Notes: a model not told the origin generated them from the letters alone. 64,000 nt of DNA from Butyricimonas paravirosa (GCF_032878955.1 NZ_CP043839.1:3720001-3784000); one strand, 5' to 3'; positions 1 through 8,863 are shown, numbered from the stretch's first letter. Numbers and translations: made by a program.

Positions 1-729
1 ATCGGCATAAAGTTCGATCGGATACAGTAACCCGGCGAGTAATAGCTGCGCCCCGGAAGCATCTTGTACGGAGGCAAATATATTATCCAGATGCGGAGCC
101 AGCCGGTCGGCGATCAGGACTTTTTTCATCAAACCGATCAGCATGAGTTTCAGGCCGTAGGTAACCGTGTCGTAGTCGAAACGTTTCTCGATTTTCAACT
201 GCGGGAGCATATCGAAGGCCCGTTCGATCGGTCCGGAAAGGAATTTCATGAAAAATAGCATATAGAGCATGAAGTCCGGTAGTGAGCGTTCAGGTTCTTC
301 CTCTTCCCAGTAGACATCAATAAGATAGCCGAGTGCTTGGAAGGTATAGAACGAGATTCCCAACGGGAAGAAAACAGAGGTGATGGCTCCTTTCCAGTCC
401 ACGCCGAACCAACCGAGTAGTACGGCAATGTTTTCCCCGATGAAATTGAGGTACTTGAATGCCACGAGGAACAGGACGAGAAAGACGATTCCCCCGACGA
501 AGACTCTCCGGCGTTTGTTTTCCTGTTCCTGCATCCCGATCCAGCGCCCCCAGTAGAAGGTTATTGCCGCAATGAGTGCGGCTATCAGTAGGTATGCGAT
601 GTTGAAATAACCGACAAAGATGCAACTGGTTAGTAACAGGACCGGTTTCTGGTAGCTGCCTTTTACCGTGTAATATAGGATCAGGCAACAAGTAAACAGA
701 ACGACAAACGGTAGAGAGAGAAACATCAT
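1..729 (-). CDS. MBOAT family O-acyltransferase (DltB-like), partial
   Basis: The reading frame runs open from an ATG at 729 to the window edge: 243 residues, with the C-terminus missing. It is a hydrophobic multi-pass membrane protein with the MBOAT motif PLGISFYTF near residues 122-130 and GPIER near 166-170, and it breaks off at LYAD, where the family normally continues into the conserved membrane core. MBOAT proteins of the DltB type move an acyl group from a carrier protein to an extracytoplasmic acceptor. Only 3 bases separate it from the upstream acyl carrier protein gene, which itself follows an adenylation enzyme, so the three form one operon. The catalytic His lies outside the window. 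The acceptor in a Gram-negative cell is unknown. Confidence 0.88.
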   Translation of the reverse strand, partial: MMFLSLPFVVLFTCCLILYYTVKGSYQKPVLLLTSCIFVGYFNIAYLLIAALIAAITFYWGRWIGMQEQENKRRRVFVGGIVFLVLFLVAFKYLNFIGENIAVLLGWFGVDWKGAITSVFFPLGISFYTFQALGYLIDVYWEEEEPERSLPDFMLYMLFFMKFLSGPIERAFDMLPQLKIEKRFDYDTVTYGLKLMLIGLMKKVLIADRLAPHLDNIFASVQDASGAQLLLAGLLYPIELYAD

Positions 730-732
730 AGG

Positions 733-975
733 CTACTTCTTTTTAGCTTGGATGGACGCGCACAGGTCACCCACGTGTTTGAATTTCAGTATTTCACGCA
801 GGCCGAAACGAATGTTGTAATGTTTTTCGATGGCCGTGATGAGGCGCATATTCGTCAGAGAATCCCAGCCGTCCACGTCTTTTGCCGTGGTCTCGGGAGT
901 TAACGTGATGTTTTCGTTTTTTAGAATGTCACGAAAAATCGTGTCCAGTTCGTGTAAGATTTCTTCGGTTTCCAT
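733..975 (-). CDS. Acyl carrier protein (DltC-like)
   Basis: An 80-residue acidic carrier protein with the phosphopantetheine attachment motif DSL at Ser39 (GWDSL). It carries an aminoacyl or acyl thioester. Its neighbours are an adenylation enzyme immediately upstream (6-base gap) and an MBOAT transferase immediately downstream, which points to a dedicated carrier rather than the fatty-acid ACP. The arrangement matches DltA-DltC-DltB of D-alanylation systems, though the gene order is A-C-B rather than A-B-C-D. Confidence 0.88.
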   Translation of the reverse strand: METEEILHELDTIFRDILKNENITLTPETTAKDVDGWDSLTNMRLITAIEKHYNIRFGLREILKFKHVGDLCASIQAKKK

Positions 976-981
976 AGTTTT

Positions 982-2469
982 TTATATTAATGTCGTTAAT
1001 GCTTTCCGGTCAATTTTTCCACTGGTGTTTAACGGGAATTCTTCTAAAAAGTGAACTTCGGTCGGTAACATATAGACGGGTAAGTGTTCCTTCAGGTAAT
1101 GGAGCAAAGCGTCCCGTTCGTGGGGAGTTGTCCCGACGAACAAGTGCAATTGACATCCCCCGTCATCCTCTTTCTTGGGAACGACGACGGCATTGGTCTC
1201 GTTCGGGAAGAATTTCTTTGTCCGGTATTCGATCTCGCTGAGTTCAACCCGGAAACCCTGCACTTTAACTTGGTAGTCCTTACGTCCGCGATAGATGATG
1301 TCCCCGTCCGGATCGACAGAACAGAGGTCGCCTGTTTTATAGTACACTTTCCCGTTGAAACGGGCGAATGCCTGTCGGGATTTATCCTCATCCTGCCAAT
1401 AGCCTCGCATGACTTGTTCTCCGCTTACCCATAATTCTCCTTGTTCTCCGGTCTGCATGGGTATTTCCTTCTCGTCCATAATCAGGGTGTCGATTCCGGT
1501 GAAGGGGTGGCCGATGGCGATCATCCCGTTGTGTTGCTTGCAACCTTCGGGAGGAATCCGGTAAGCCGTACAATAAATTGTGGCTTCCGTGGGACCGTAC
1601 AGGTTTACGAACTCTGCGTTGGGGGCGCAGGCCCTGAAACGTTGGAGAAGATCGGCATTTGCTGCTTCTGCCGTCACGATAAGGTATTTGAGTGTTGGAA
1701 CGTGAATCTCGTCAAAGTAAGGGGACAGGAATTGTAATAGGGAGGGAGGCATGGCCACGAAAGTCAGTTCCTCATCTTCCATCAATTCGTATACTCTCAT
1801 GTATTTCAACTTGCTTGTTCCCACCGTGTAAACGCTGGCTCCGAGGGTTAACGGGTAGAGGGTGGACACGACTGAAACGTCGAATGTCAGTTCGAACATT
1901 TGCAACATCCGGTCTGTCGGCCCAAGTTGCCAACCCAGTTGATGGTAGGCAGCATAGAATGCGTTCAAGTTTTTCCGGCTGATCGGGACTCCTTTGGGAA
2001 TCCCGGTACTTCCGGAGGTGAAAATGATGTAGGCATTCTTGTTTGTATCTTGCGTTTGCTCTCCTGTTAGATGGTCTGTATTTTCATCCCGTAGCTCTAA
2101 TGTTGAAATACATTTGATCTCGTTGGGGAGGCCTTGCCGCGTACCGGATTCGTGACCGTATAATACCTGTTTCATCCCGGTGGATTCCACAATGGTCCTG
2201 TTCCGACTGTCCGGGTAATTGGGATGGAGGATTACGTAAGTTTTTTCGGCCAATAAAACAGCTAGAATAGAGGCATACGTTTCAATGTAATCTTCCGCGA
2301 TGATTCCGATAATGTCTTCCGGGCAATCCTGCACGAAGGGCATAATTCCTTGCACTCGGGCAAATACCTCTTGATAGGTGTAAGAGGTATCATCAATTAC
2401 AAAAGCCACATAATCCGGGTAATTTCTGTAAGCCCGGACGATGTCTTTAATCATGTCCATTTCCTTCAT
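982..2469 (-). CDS. Amino acid adenylation enzyme (DltA-like)
   Basis: A 495-residue ANL-superfamily enzyme. The ATP-binding loop TSGSTGIPKG lies at about 151-160, YGPTEAT near 291-297, YKTGDL in the C-terminal third, and the C-terminal catalytic Lys sits in GKIDRKAL near residue 485. It activates an amino acid (or other small carboxylate) as an adenylate and loads it on the carrier protein encoded next door. Its length and single-domain layout fit DltA (about 500 residues) rather than a multidomain NRPS. The start may be the ATG at 2469 or the in-frame ATG at 2460. Substrate is inferred only; D-alanine is the classic one for this gene set. Confidence 0.85.
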   Translation of the reverse strand: MKEMDMIKDIVRAYRNYPDYVAFVIDDTSYTYQEVFARVQGIMPFVQDCPEDIIGIIAEDYIETYASILAVLLAEKTYVILHPNYPDSRNRTIVESTGMKQVLYGHESGTRQGLPNEIKCISTLELRDENTDHLTGEQTQDTNKNAYIIFTSGSTGIPKGVPISRKNLNAFYAAYHQLGWQLGPTDRMLQMFELTFDVSVVSTLYPLTLGASVYTVGTSKLKYMRVYELMEDEELTFVAMPPSLLQFLSPYFDEIHVPTLKYLIVTAEAANADLLQRFRACAPNAEFVNLYGPTEATIYCTAYRIPPEGCKQHNGMIAIGHPFTGIDTLIMDEKEIPMQTGEQGELWVSGEQVMRGYWQDEDKSRQAFARFNGKVYYKTGDLCSVDPDGDIIYRGRKDYQVKVQGFRVELSEIEYRTKKFFPNETNAVVVPKKEDDGGCQLHLFVGTTPHERDALLHYLKEHLPVYMLPTEVHFLEEFPLNTSGKIDRKALTTLI

Positions 2470-2619
2470 AAATCATTCCTTTATACTTGAGGCCCGCTCC
2501 CGGCGTCCATTCCGAAAGTTTACCAATGTTGCAACCGCCTCAAATATCGTAACGCTACAAAAATAGGCTTTTATTAGAAACATCCAATGTTATTATACTT
2601 TTATTATTTCGAGAAGTTT

Positions 2620-2627
2620 TATCTTTG
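2620..2627 (+). promoter_or_regulatory. Probable -7 promoter element of cobB
   Basis: TATCTTTG matches the Bacteroidota -7 consensus TAnnTTTG and lies 22 bases before the cobB ATG, in the 180-base divergent gap between the dlt-like set and cobB. A -33 TTTG is not clear. No cobalamin-riboswitch B12 box (GCCACTG) was seen here. Confidence 0.45.
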
Positions 2628-2649
2628 TGTGTTGTAAATACTGAAAGAA

Positions 2650-3965
2650 ATGAAACAGAAACCATTCATCATGATCGGGGCGGCAGGTTCCGGTAGCGGG
2701 AAGACGACATTCACGTTAGGTCTGTTACGATTGTTACGGAACCGGGGAATGAAGGTACAACCTTTTAAGTGTGGGCCGGATTATATAGACACGAAACATC
2801 ATGCCATGGCTGCAGGAGAGGAATCCGTGAACCTGGATACTTATATGGCGTCAGCGGCGCATGTGCGGGAACTGTACGCCCGCTATGGAGCAGCGAGTGA
2901 TGTCTGCGTGACGGAAGGGGTGATGGGGTTGTTTGATGGGTACGATGGGATGAAGGGAAGTAGTGCGGAGATTGCCGAGTTAATCGGTATTCCCGTCGTG
3001 TTGGTACTTAATGCAAAATCCACGGCCTATACCGTGGCTCCGGTGTTGTATGGTTTTAAACACTTCTATCCGGGAATCCGGGTTGTCGGGGTCGTGTTTA
3101 ATTTCGTGGCATCGGTGGCGCATTATGCTTATTTGCAGCAGGCTTGTGCGGATGCCGGAGTGGAGGCATTGGGGTATATCCCAAAGGATGAAAGTATTGT
3201 TATCCCGTCCCGTCATTTGGGGTTGTCGATTGATGAGACGTTTTGTTTTGATGCATTTGCGGACCGGGTGGCAGAGGTGATTGACAAAACCGTGAATGTC
3301 GATCGTTTACTGGAACTCTGTACGGTGGAATTTTCCGGAGAACAGACGGAAGATGTCGTTTGTTCCGGGAACAGGAAGATCGCTATTGCCCGGGATGAGG
3401 CTTTTAATTTCATGTACCGGGAGAACGTGGAGGCATTGAAACGAGCCGGGGAGGTGGTGTTTTTTAGTCCGCTGCGTGATAAAAGTCTTCCGGAGGCCGA
3501 TATGGTCTATTTCCCCGGAGGGTACCCGGAACTACATTTGGCGGAGTTGGCGGCTAACGAGGAAATGAGACAGTCTGTCCGGAAGTATTGCGAAACCGGA
3601 GGGCGGGTGTTGGCAGAATGTGGTGGGATGATGTATTTGTGTGACACGATTACAGGTGACGACGGGAAGGTTTACCCCATGGCAGGCGTGTTGAAACAAG
3701 GGGCGACGATGGAACAGATGAAATTGAAATTGGGCTACCGGGAAGTTCGTGTAAACGGTCAACGTATTCGGGGCATGAGTTTCACTATTCCCGAATATTG
3801 CCTGCGAATGAGAAAATACCTGTGATTGGCACGATATATAATGCCAAGGATATGGTGGTTGATACTCCGGTATATACCTATAAAAATGTGTTGGCAAGTT
3901 ATATTCATTTTTACTGGGGAGAGTGTGGTATGGATCATTTTTTAATGTTAATGAGTCAAAAATGA
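2650..3965 (+). pseudogene. cobB: cobB, cobyrinate a,c-diamide synthase, frameshifted near the C-terminus
   Basis: CobB/CbiA amidates the a and c carboxylates of cobyrinate using ATP and glutamine. The N-terminal P-loop GAAGSGSGKTT is at residues 10-20 and the glutaminase nucleophile Cys324 is in AECGGMM. The open frame ends at 3825 (391 residues). The expected RGHEFHYS motif is instead read out of frame; in the next frame from about 3774 the sequence continues HEFHYS through SYIHFYWGECGMDHF to a stop at 3963-3965. One base is missing in the G run at 3770-3773 (a run of 4 where 5 would restore the frame). The repaired protein would have about 438 residues, normal for the family. The lost segment includes the C-terminal His region of the glutaminase site, so the shifted product should be inactive. 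A sequencing error in the G run is the main alternative. Confidence 0.88.
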
Positions 3966-3996
3966 CAAAATGTCTTAAGCTATATTTTTAATGACA

Positions 3997-4004
3997 TAAT
4001 TTTG
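3997..4004 (+). promoter_or_regulatory. Probable -7 promoter element of ferritin gene
   Basis: TAATTTTG fits TAnnTTTG and lies 70 bases before the ferritin ATG. The -33 region is weak. Confidence 0.4.
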
Positions 4005-4074
4005 GAATGGCATGTAATTTGTTCGTTCTTCAAACGATTTGGAAGAATGAATATCAAATTTTAAATAAACAATT

Positions 4075-4557
4075 ATGTTGAGCGAAAATTTAGTAAAGGC
4101 GTTTAATGCTCAGATTAATGCTGAGATGTGGTCATCCAATTTGTATTTGTCAATGTCCGTGTATTTTGCACAGAATGGTTACGACGGAATGGCATCATGG
4201 ATGAGAGCGCAATCAAAAGAGGAATTGGATCATGCTTATGAAATGATTGACTTCGTGATCAAACGGAACGGAAATGTAGAAATCGGTCAGATCAACGTGG
4301 TACCGACAGCATGGGGTTCTGTTTTGGAAGTATTCGAGCATGTTTATCAACACGAGTGTCATGTTTCTAAATTGATTGATGATTTATTGGATGTAGCTAT
4401 CAAGGAAAATGATAAAGCTGCCCAGAATTTTATCAATGAGTTTGTAGATGAGCAAGTGGAAGAAGAGTCTACTGCACAGACTATTGTTGATAGAATCAAG
4501 ATGATGAACGGTCATAACTTGATTTATCTGGATGATAAATTAGGAGAACGGAAATAA
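4075..4557 (+). CDS. ftnA: Non-haem ferritin
   Basis: A 160-residue four-helix-bundle ferritin that oxidises Fe(II) and stores it as a mineral in a 24-mer cage in the cytoplasm. Ferroxidase ligands are visible: Glu17 in AEMW, Glu50 and His53 in EELDHAYE, Glu94 in the QHECHVS stretch, and Gln127 in DEQVEEE. Length is typical for prokaryotic FtnA. It is a single gene with its own likely promoter, convergent with cbiB, and sits inside the cobalamin region without an obvious functional link. Confidence 0.95.
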   Translation: MLSENLVKAFNAQINAEMWSSNLYLSMSVYFAQNGYDGMASWMRAQSKEELDHAYEMIDFVIKRNGNVEIGQINVVPTAWGSVLEVFEHVYQHECHVSKLIDDLLDVAIKENDKAAQNFINEFVDEQVEEESTAQTIVDRIKMMNGHNLIYLDDKLGERK

Positions 4558-4566
4558 ATTAGTTCG

Positions 4567-4772
4567 AAAAAGAACGGGGGTGTCTAAAAAGTCATTTTTC
4601 AAACTCCCTCCCCCCTTCGGGGTACTCCCTCTATAAACAGAGGGAGAGTTGAAATACTCCCTATCTTTGGGAATAGTCACCAGCTCCTCCTCTGTTTATA
4701 GAGGAGGTGGCACGAAGTGACGGAGGAGTTTTTTGAAATAAAATAACTTTTTGAACACCCCCGTTCTTTTTA
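4567..4772. terminator. Giant inverted repeat between convergent ftnA and cbiB
   Basis: Outer arms at about 4567-4592 (AAAAGAACGGGGGTGT...) and 4746-4772 (...ACACCCCCGTTCTTTT) are near-perfect complements, followed by T-rich sequence on either strand. They enclose the 129-bp repeat at 4602-4730. The right arm reaches the cbiB stop codon. It can act as a bidirectional terminator for the two converging genes. Confidence 0.6.
4602..4730 (+). repeat. 129-bp dispersed hairpin element, copy 1
   Basis: Non-coding and nearly identical to 11669-11797, with the same length and ends (AACTCCCTCC ... GGAGGAGTT). It contains two hairpins. The first has stem CTCCCTCT/AGAGGGAG at 4625-4646 and loop ATAAAC; the second has stem CCTCCTCT/AGAGGAGG at 4686-4707 and loop GTTTAT. 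The two loops are reverse complements of each other, and the element ends are imperfect inverted repeats. It resembles a miniature mobile or REP-like element. Confidence 0.8.
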
Positions 4773-5717
4773 TATCAATGGTGTGAAAGCAAGGCAAATA
4801 AGGATTACCGTGATCAGGCATACCGATTGATTGATGCGGGCGGCACGTTTGTAATCCCTAATCGATAATTCCCTGTCGTTCGTTCCGATGTAAGGCTTTT
4901 CCACGAGTATTCCGTGATAAATGTTCGGTCCCCCGAAGCGGCAATCGAGTATTCCGGCCATAGCGGATTCCGGGTAGCCGGAATTGGGGCTGGCATGTTG
5001 GCGGGCGTATTTTCGGATGAAGGAAAAGATTCCTTTCCGGTAGCCGGACAAGGCGATCAGAAGTGCCGTTAGCCGGGCTGGAATATAATTCAGTACATCA
5101 TCCAGATGAGCTGAACAGCACCCGAAATCTTTGTAACGTGCATCCTTGTACCCGATCATGGAATCGAGCGTGTTTACCATTTTATAAGCCATCATGGCAG
5201 GAAATCCTCCCAGTGCATAGAAAAACAGGGGAGCGACCACTCCATCGCTCAAATTCTCTGCCATGGTTTCCAATACGGCGGTATATATCTTTTTGGGGGA
5301 GAGTTGACTGGTGTCTCTACCGACAATCCACGACAGGCGTTTTCGTCCGGCGTCCAATCCTTGTTCTTCAAGAGTTCGAATAACCTCTCCACCTTCTTGT
5401 ATAAGACTGTGGTTCGCCAATCCGTAGAAAACGAACACGGAGGCGACGCAGTAATACGCGAAGGGATGGAGCATCCAGCTTCCCCAGGCGAGAAGTCCCC
5501 CTAAGAAAAGGGTGGAAAGTGGCAGGATAATGGCAACCAGGCACCCGTTTCGTTTCTTGTGTTCCCCTTTGTTAAAGTGACGTTCACACCACCCGATGAT
5601 GTTTCCAAAGGCTACGATCGGGTGAGGTAATTTCCGGGGATCTCCAAAAATGAGATCGAGAAGATACCCGATGATGAGAGGAACGATGACGATTGAAAAT
5701 GAGAGCATAACAACCAA
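4770..5717 (-). CDS. cbiB: Adenosylcobinamide-phosphate synthase CbiB (CobD of aerobic nomenclature)
   Basis: A 315-residue integral membrane protein. It attaches aminopropanol phosphate (or aminopropanol) to the f side chain of adenosylcobyric acid. The N-terminal family signature LLDLIFGDPRKLPHPIV near residues 19-35 is clear, and several hydrophobic segments follow. It is the last gene of the minus-strand cob operon, starting directly after the stop of the threonine-phosphate decarboxylase gene that makes its substrate. Its stop codon lies within the arm of the large inverted repeat downstream. Confidence 0.95.
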   Translation of the reverse strand: MVVMLSFSIVIVPLIIGYLLDLIFGDPRKLPHPIVAFGNIIGWCERHFNKGEHKKRNGCLVAIILPLSTLFLGGLLAWGSWMLHPFAYYCVASVFVFYGLANHSLIQEGGEVIRTLEEQGLDAGRKRLSWIVGRDTSQLSPKKIYTAVLETMAENLSDGVVAPLFFYALGGFPAMMAYKMVNTLDSMIGYKDARYKDFGCCSAHLDDVLNYIPARLTALLIALSGYRKGIFSFIRKYARQHASPNSGYPESAMAGILDCRFGGPNIYHGILVEKPYIGTNDRELSIRDYKRAARINQSVCLITVILICLAFTPLI

Positions 5718-6734
5718 TTATAAATCATTGATGGATAATAACCTCAACGCTCGGAGTAGCATCTGGTTTTTTTCATCCGAGAGCGTGTTTACCCGGAAGT
5801 AATGTTCGTCCAGACCTCTGAAGTTCGAGGCGTCTCGTATCAGAATCCCGAATTGTTTCAATAGTTCCTGTTTTAACACGTGGGATTTATGAATCGTGTG
5901 AATGAGGAAAAACGAGGTTTCCGAGGGGACGGGAGAGTAACCGGGAAGTTCATCGAAAGCGCGGACAAAATTTTCCTTACGTTTGAGCAACCTGTCCGTG
6001 TCGGGTAGGAGGTACTTCCCGTTTTGCAGTAGGAATTTCCCGATCTCGATGGCTAGTGCATTCACGTTCCACGGGTGGGTGAAGCGTTTGATCCGGTCTA
6101 TCAGTTTTTCGCTGCCCAACATATAGCCTAAGCGTAATCCGGGGATGGCATAACTTTTCGTCATGGAATGAATGACCAGTAGATTAGGGTAACTGGCTAA
6201 TAACGGTTCGGATGGCTGTGCCGTGGGGGCAAAGTCAATGAACGATTCGTCCACGACAAGCGTCATTTGAGGGTATTGCTGTAAAATATTTTCGATCTCT
6301 TCCAGTTTCCACACGTGTCCATTGGGATTGTTGGGATTACAAATGAACATCAGGTCTGCGGGGCCTGCCTGAAAGTCTTTTATGGGTACGAATATCTGTT
6401 GGTGCCTGTAAAGGGTACAAGCATCTTCGTACTCTGAAAAAGAGGGAATGGGAAGGATGGTTTTACTCCCTTCAAAAGCGTGTGCGATCAAGTAAAACAG
6501 TTCAGTGGCACCGTTTCCGGCAATCACGTTTTGCGGTTGCAGGTTGTGGAACCGGGCAACTTCCCGCACGAATGATTCGGCGGCAGGCTCCGGGTAATGG
6601 AATATTTTGTCGATTTGGGTGATCAGCATGGAACGGAGAATGTCCGTGTCCGCGTCATACCATACGTTGGTGGAGAAATTAGCTTTTATTTCCGTGTTTG
6701 ATTTGTATATGTCATCTCCGTGTCCGTTCAGCAT
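5718..6734 (-). CDS. cobD: L-threonine-O-3-phosphate decarboxylase
   Basis: A PLP enzyme of aminotransferase fold class I that makes (R)-1-aminopropan-2-ol O-phosphate for the nucleotide loop of cobalamin. FICNPNNPNGH and the Schiff-base Lys region SMTKSYAIPGLRLGY are visible. The frame is open upstream to 6776, but the ATG at 6734 gives MLNGHGDDIY, the usual N-terminus, and starts one base past the cobQ stop, so I prefer it (338 residues). It lies between cobQ and cbiB, which use its product. Confidence 0.92.
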   Translation of the reverse strand: MLNGHGDDIYKSNTEIKANFSTNVWYDADTDILRSMLITQIDKIFHYPEPAAESFVREVARFHNLQPQNVIAGNGATELFYLIAHAFEGSKTILPIPSFSEYEDACTLYRHQQIFVPIKDFQAGPADLMFICNPNNPNGHVWKLEEIENILQQYPQMTLVVDESFIDFAPTAQPSEPLLASYPNLLVIHSMTKSYAIPGLRLGYMLGSEKLIDRIKRFTHPWNVNALAIEIGKFLLQNGKYLLPDTDRLLKRKENFVRAFDELPGYSPVPSETSFFLIHTIHKSHVLKQELLKQFGILIRDASNFRGLDEHYFRVNTLSDEKNQMLLRALRLLSINDL

Positions 6735-6735
6735 A

Positions 6736-8214
6736 TTACTTGGTTTTAAGGGTGGAATAAATGTATGGCAGGTCAACGTGTGCGCGTACGTGATCGGCCA
6801 GTTTGTTATATTGTTGATCTTTGAAATCGGTATAATTGAAAGTAGTGGGGGTTGCTTGGGTCAATCCTTCTGCCAGTTCGTTGAGGACGATGTCATTGTC
6901 CAGAATTCCGTGGAGGTAACTACCCCAGCATCTTTCGTTTAAGATATAGCCGTCCGTCCGTCCGTCGTGTAAACGGTTCAAGGGAGATTCCAAAGCCCCG
7001 TCCAACAAGGTTGTTCGGCCCATGTGAATCTCGTACCCCTTGCAGGTTTCCGGGTGATTCCGGAAGGTGAATTGGTCTTGGCGGGTGACTTTTTCAGGTT
7101 CCATGATCGTGACAAGAGGAAGGATGCCCAGGCCGGGAATGGCGGTCATGTCCCCCTCAATCTGATCCGGGTCCTCGATCCGGGCGCCCATCATCTGGTA
7201 CCCCCCGCAAATACCGATCACTTTTTTACCTTCCTTGTGAGCCCGGATGACTGCCTCCGCGATACCGTTTGCCCGGATGTTTCGCAGATCGGAGATTGTG
7301 TTTTTCGTTCCCGGTAGAATGATGATGTCGGCTTTACCAATTTCTTCCACGTTATTCGTGTAGTAAGCATGGAATCGTTCGTCTCGTTCCAGCACGCTGA
7401 AGTCCGTGAAATTGGAAAGGCGTTTCAGGAGTACGATGGCCACGTTAATCTTGCCGCTCCCGGCTTTGGTGTTTTTGGTTTCCAGTGAGACGGAGTCTTC
7501 TTCTTCAATATAAATGTCCTTGAAATAGGGAATCACGCCGACAACAGGTATACCCGTGAGGTTGTGTATGATCTTTCTTCCCTCGTCGAAAAGGGATATA
7601 TCTCCTCTGAATTTGTTGATGATAATTCCTTTAATCAATTTTTTTTCTTCCTCTGAAAGCAAGGCGATGGAACCGTAGACGGAGGCAAACACTCCCCCCC
7701 GGTCGATGTCCGCCACCAGATACGTGGCGGCATTTGTGCGCAATGCCATCCGCATGTTCGTAATGTCTCTTTCCCGCAAGTTGATTTCCGAGATGCTCCC
7801 GGCTCCTTCCAGCACGATGGGAGAGTGGCGGGCTTGCAGACGTTCATAGGCAGCGTATGCTTGGTTGAATAATTCGGCCTTGTTGTTGGACATGAAGTAT
7901 TCTCTGGCAGACATATTCCCGACCGGTTTTCCGTTGAGTACGACTTGCGAGCATTGTTCATTCGTGGGTTTCAACAGGACAGGATTCATGTCGCTTTCCG
8001 GGGCAATGCCACACGCCTCGGCCTGTACCGCTTGCGCCCGTCCGATTTCCAGCCCGTCGGGAGTGGAATATGAATTTAGCGACATATTTTGCGCCTTGAA
8101 GGGGGCCGGGTGGTAACCATCTTGTTTGAAAATTCGGCAAAACGCCGTGTTGATGATGCTTTTACCCGCATCCGAGCAGGTCCCGACAAACATGATTGAA
8201 CGAAGAAAAGGCAT
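6736..8214 (-). CDS. cobQ: Cobyric acid synthase CobQ
   Basis: A 492-residue glutamine-dependent amidase that amidates the b, d, e and g carboxylates of adenosylcobyrinate a,c-diamide. The N-terminal dethiobiotin-synthetase-like nucleotide loop GTCSDAGKS is at about residues 11-19, the glutaminase nucleophile is in GICGGYQMMG, and the active-site His is in YLHGILDN. Length is normal (about 490). It is the third gene of the minus-strand operon. Confidence 0.96.
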   Translation of the reverse strand: MPFLRSIMFVGTCSDAGKSIINTAFCRIFKQDGYHPAPFKAQNMSLNSYSTPDGLEIGRAQAVQAEACGIAPESDMNPVLLKPTNEQCSQVVLNGKPVGNMSAREYFMSNNKAELFNQAYAAYERLQARHSPIVLEGAGSISEINLRERDITNMRMALRTNAATYLVADIDRGGVFASVYGSIALLSEEEKKLIKGIIINKFRGDISLFDEGRKIIHNLTGIPVVGVIPYFKDIYIEEEDSVSLETKNTKAGSGKINVAIVLLKRLSNFTDFSVLERDERFHAYYTNNVEEIGKADIIILPGTKNTISDLRNIRANGIAEAVIRAHKEGKKVIGICGGYQMMGARIEDPDQIEGDMTAIPGLGILPLVTIMEPEKVTRQDQFTFRNHPETCKGYEIHMGRTTLLDGALESPLNRLHDGRTDGYILNERCWGSYLHGILDNDIVLNELAEGLTQATPTTFNYTDFKDQQYNKLADHVRAHVDLPYIYSTLKTK

Positions 8215-8270
8215 TTATATTTTAGATTTAATGATTTTAGATTTTAGATTCCAGCCGCACAAGGCGAACG

Positions 8271-8846
8271 CTATTCATTGATTCTTTTTTTGTAAAGGAA
8301 CGCTTTCCATCTCTCTTCTTCTGCACCTTGCTGGTCCATTTCCCAGCGGGCCATGGTGAACAGTAGGTCCGAGAGGCGATTCACGAATCGCAGGATAAGC
8401 GGGGGTACCTCGTCTGTCTTGTTTAGGGTACACAATCTTCTTTCTGCCCGGCGGGCGATCGTGCGGGCCACGTGGCATTGGGCTGAAATCAGCGTTCCGC
8501 CCGGCAGGATAAAATGTGTGGACGGGTATTGCATCTCGCTGTTCATGCGGTCGATTTGTTGTTCGCAATACCGATCTATATCTTCCGGTAGGATGTTCTG
8601 GTTTTGTTCCCGGATGTTTGAGGGAGTTGCCACTTGTGACATGACTATCATTAACGTTCGCTGTATGTATGCCAGAATTTCTTGCCGTTCATCCTTCTCG
8701 TCCAGTAAGGCTCGAATGACACCTAGTGTGGCATTCAGCTCGTCAAGGGTCCCGTTTGTTTCAATACGAATATCATCTTTATCCACCCGGCTCCCGCCGA
8801 ATATTCCTGTTGTTCCTTTGTCCCCGCCTTTCGTGTATATTCTCAT
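8271..8846 (-). CDS. PduO-type cob(I)yrinic acid a,c-diamide adenosyltransferase
   Basis: A 191-residue ATP:corrinoid adenosyltransferase. The ATP-binding N-terminus MRIYTKGGDKGTTG and the RTIARRAERR signature near the C-terminal third are visible. The open frame extends upstream to 8906 into the neighbouring phosphatase gene; the ATG at 8846 gives the family N-terminus and a 17-base gap, so I use it. It makes the Co-C bond of the adenosylated corrinoid used by the later cob enzymes encoded beside it. Confidence 0.95.
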   Translation of the reverse strand: MRIYTKGGDKGTTGIFGGSRVDKDDIRIETNGTLDELNATLGVIRALLDEKDERQEILAYIQRTLMIVMSQVATPSNIREQNQNILPEDIDRYCEQQIDRMNSEMQYPSTHFILPGGTLISAQCHVARTIARRAERRLCTLNKTDEVPPLILRFVNRLSDLLFTMARWEMDQQGAEEERWKAFLYKKRINE

Positions 8847-8863
8847 GTTAGTTGAAAATTGAG

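Noticed and set aside
2470..2649. Cobalamin riboswitch before cobB or the other cob genes
   Set aside because: No B12-box sequence or matching fold was found in the gaps at 2470-2649, 9401-9548, 9945-10005 or 13094-13176.
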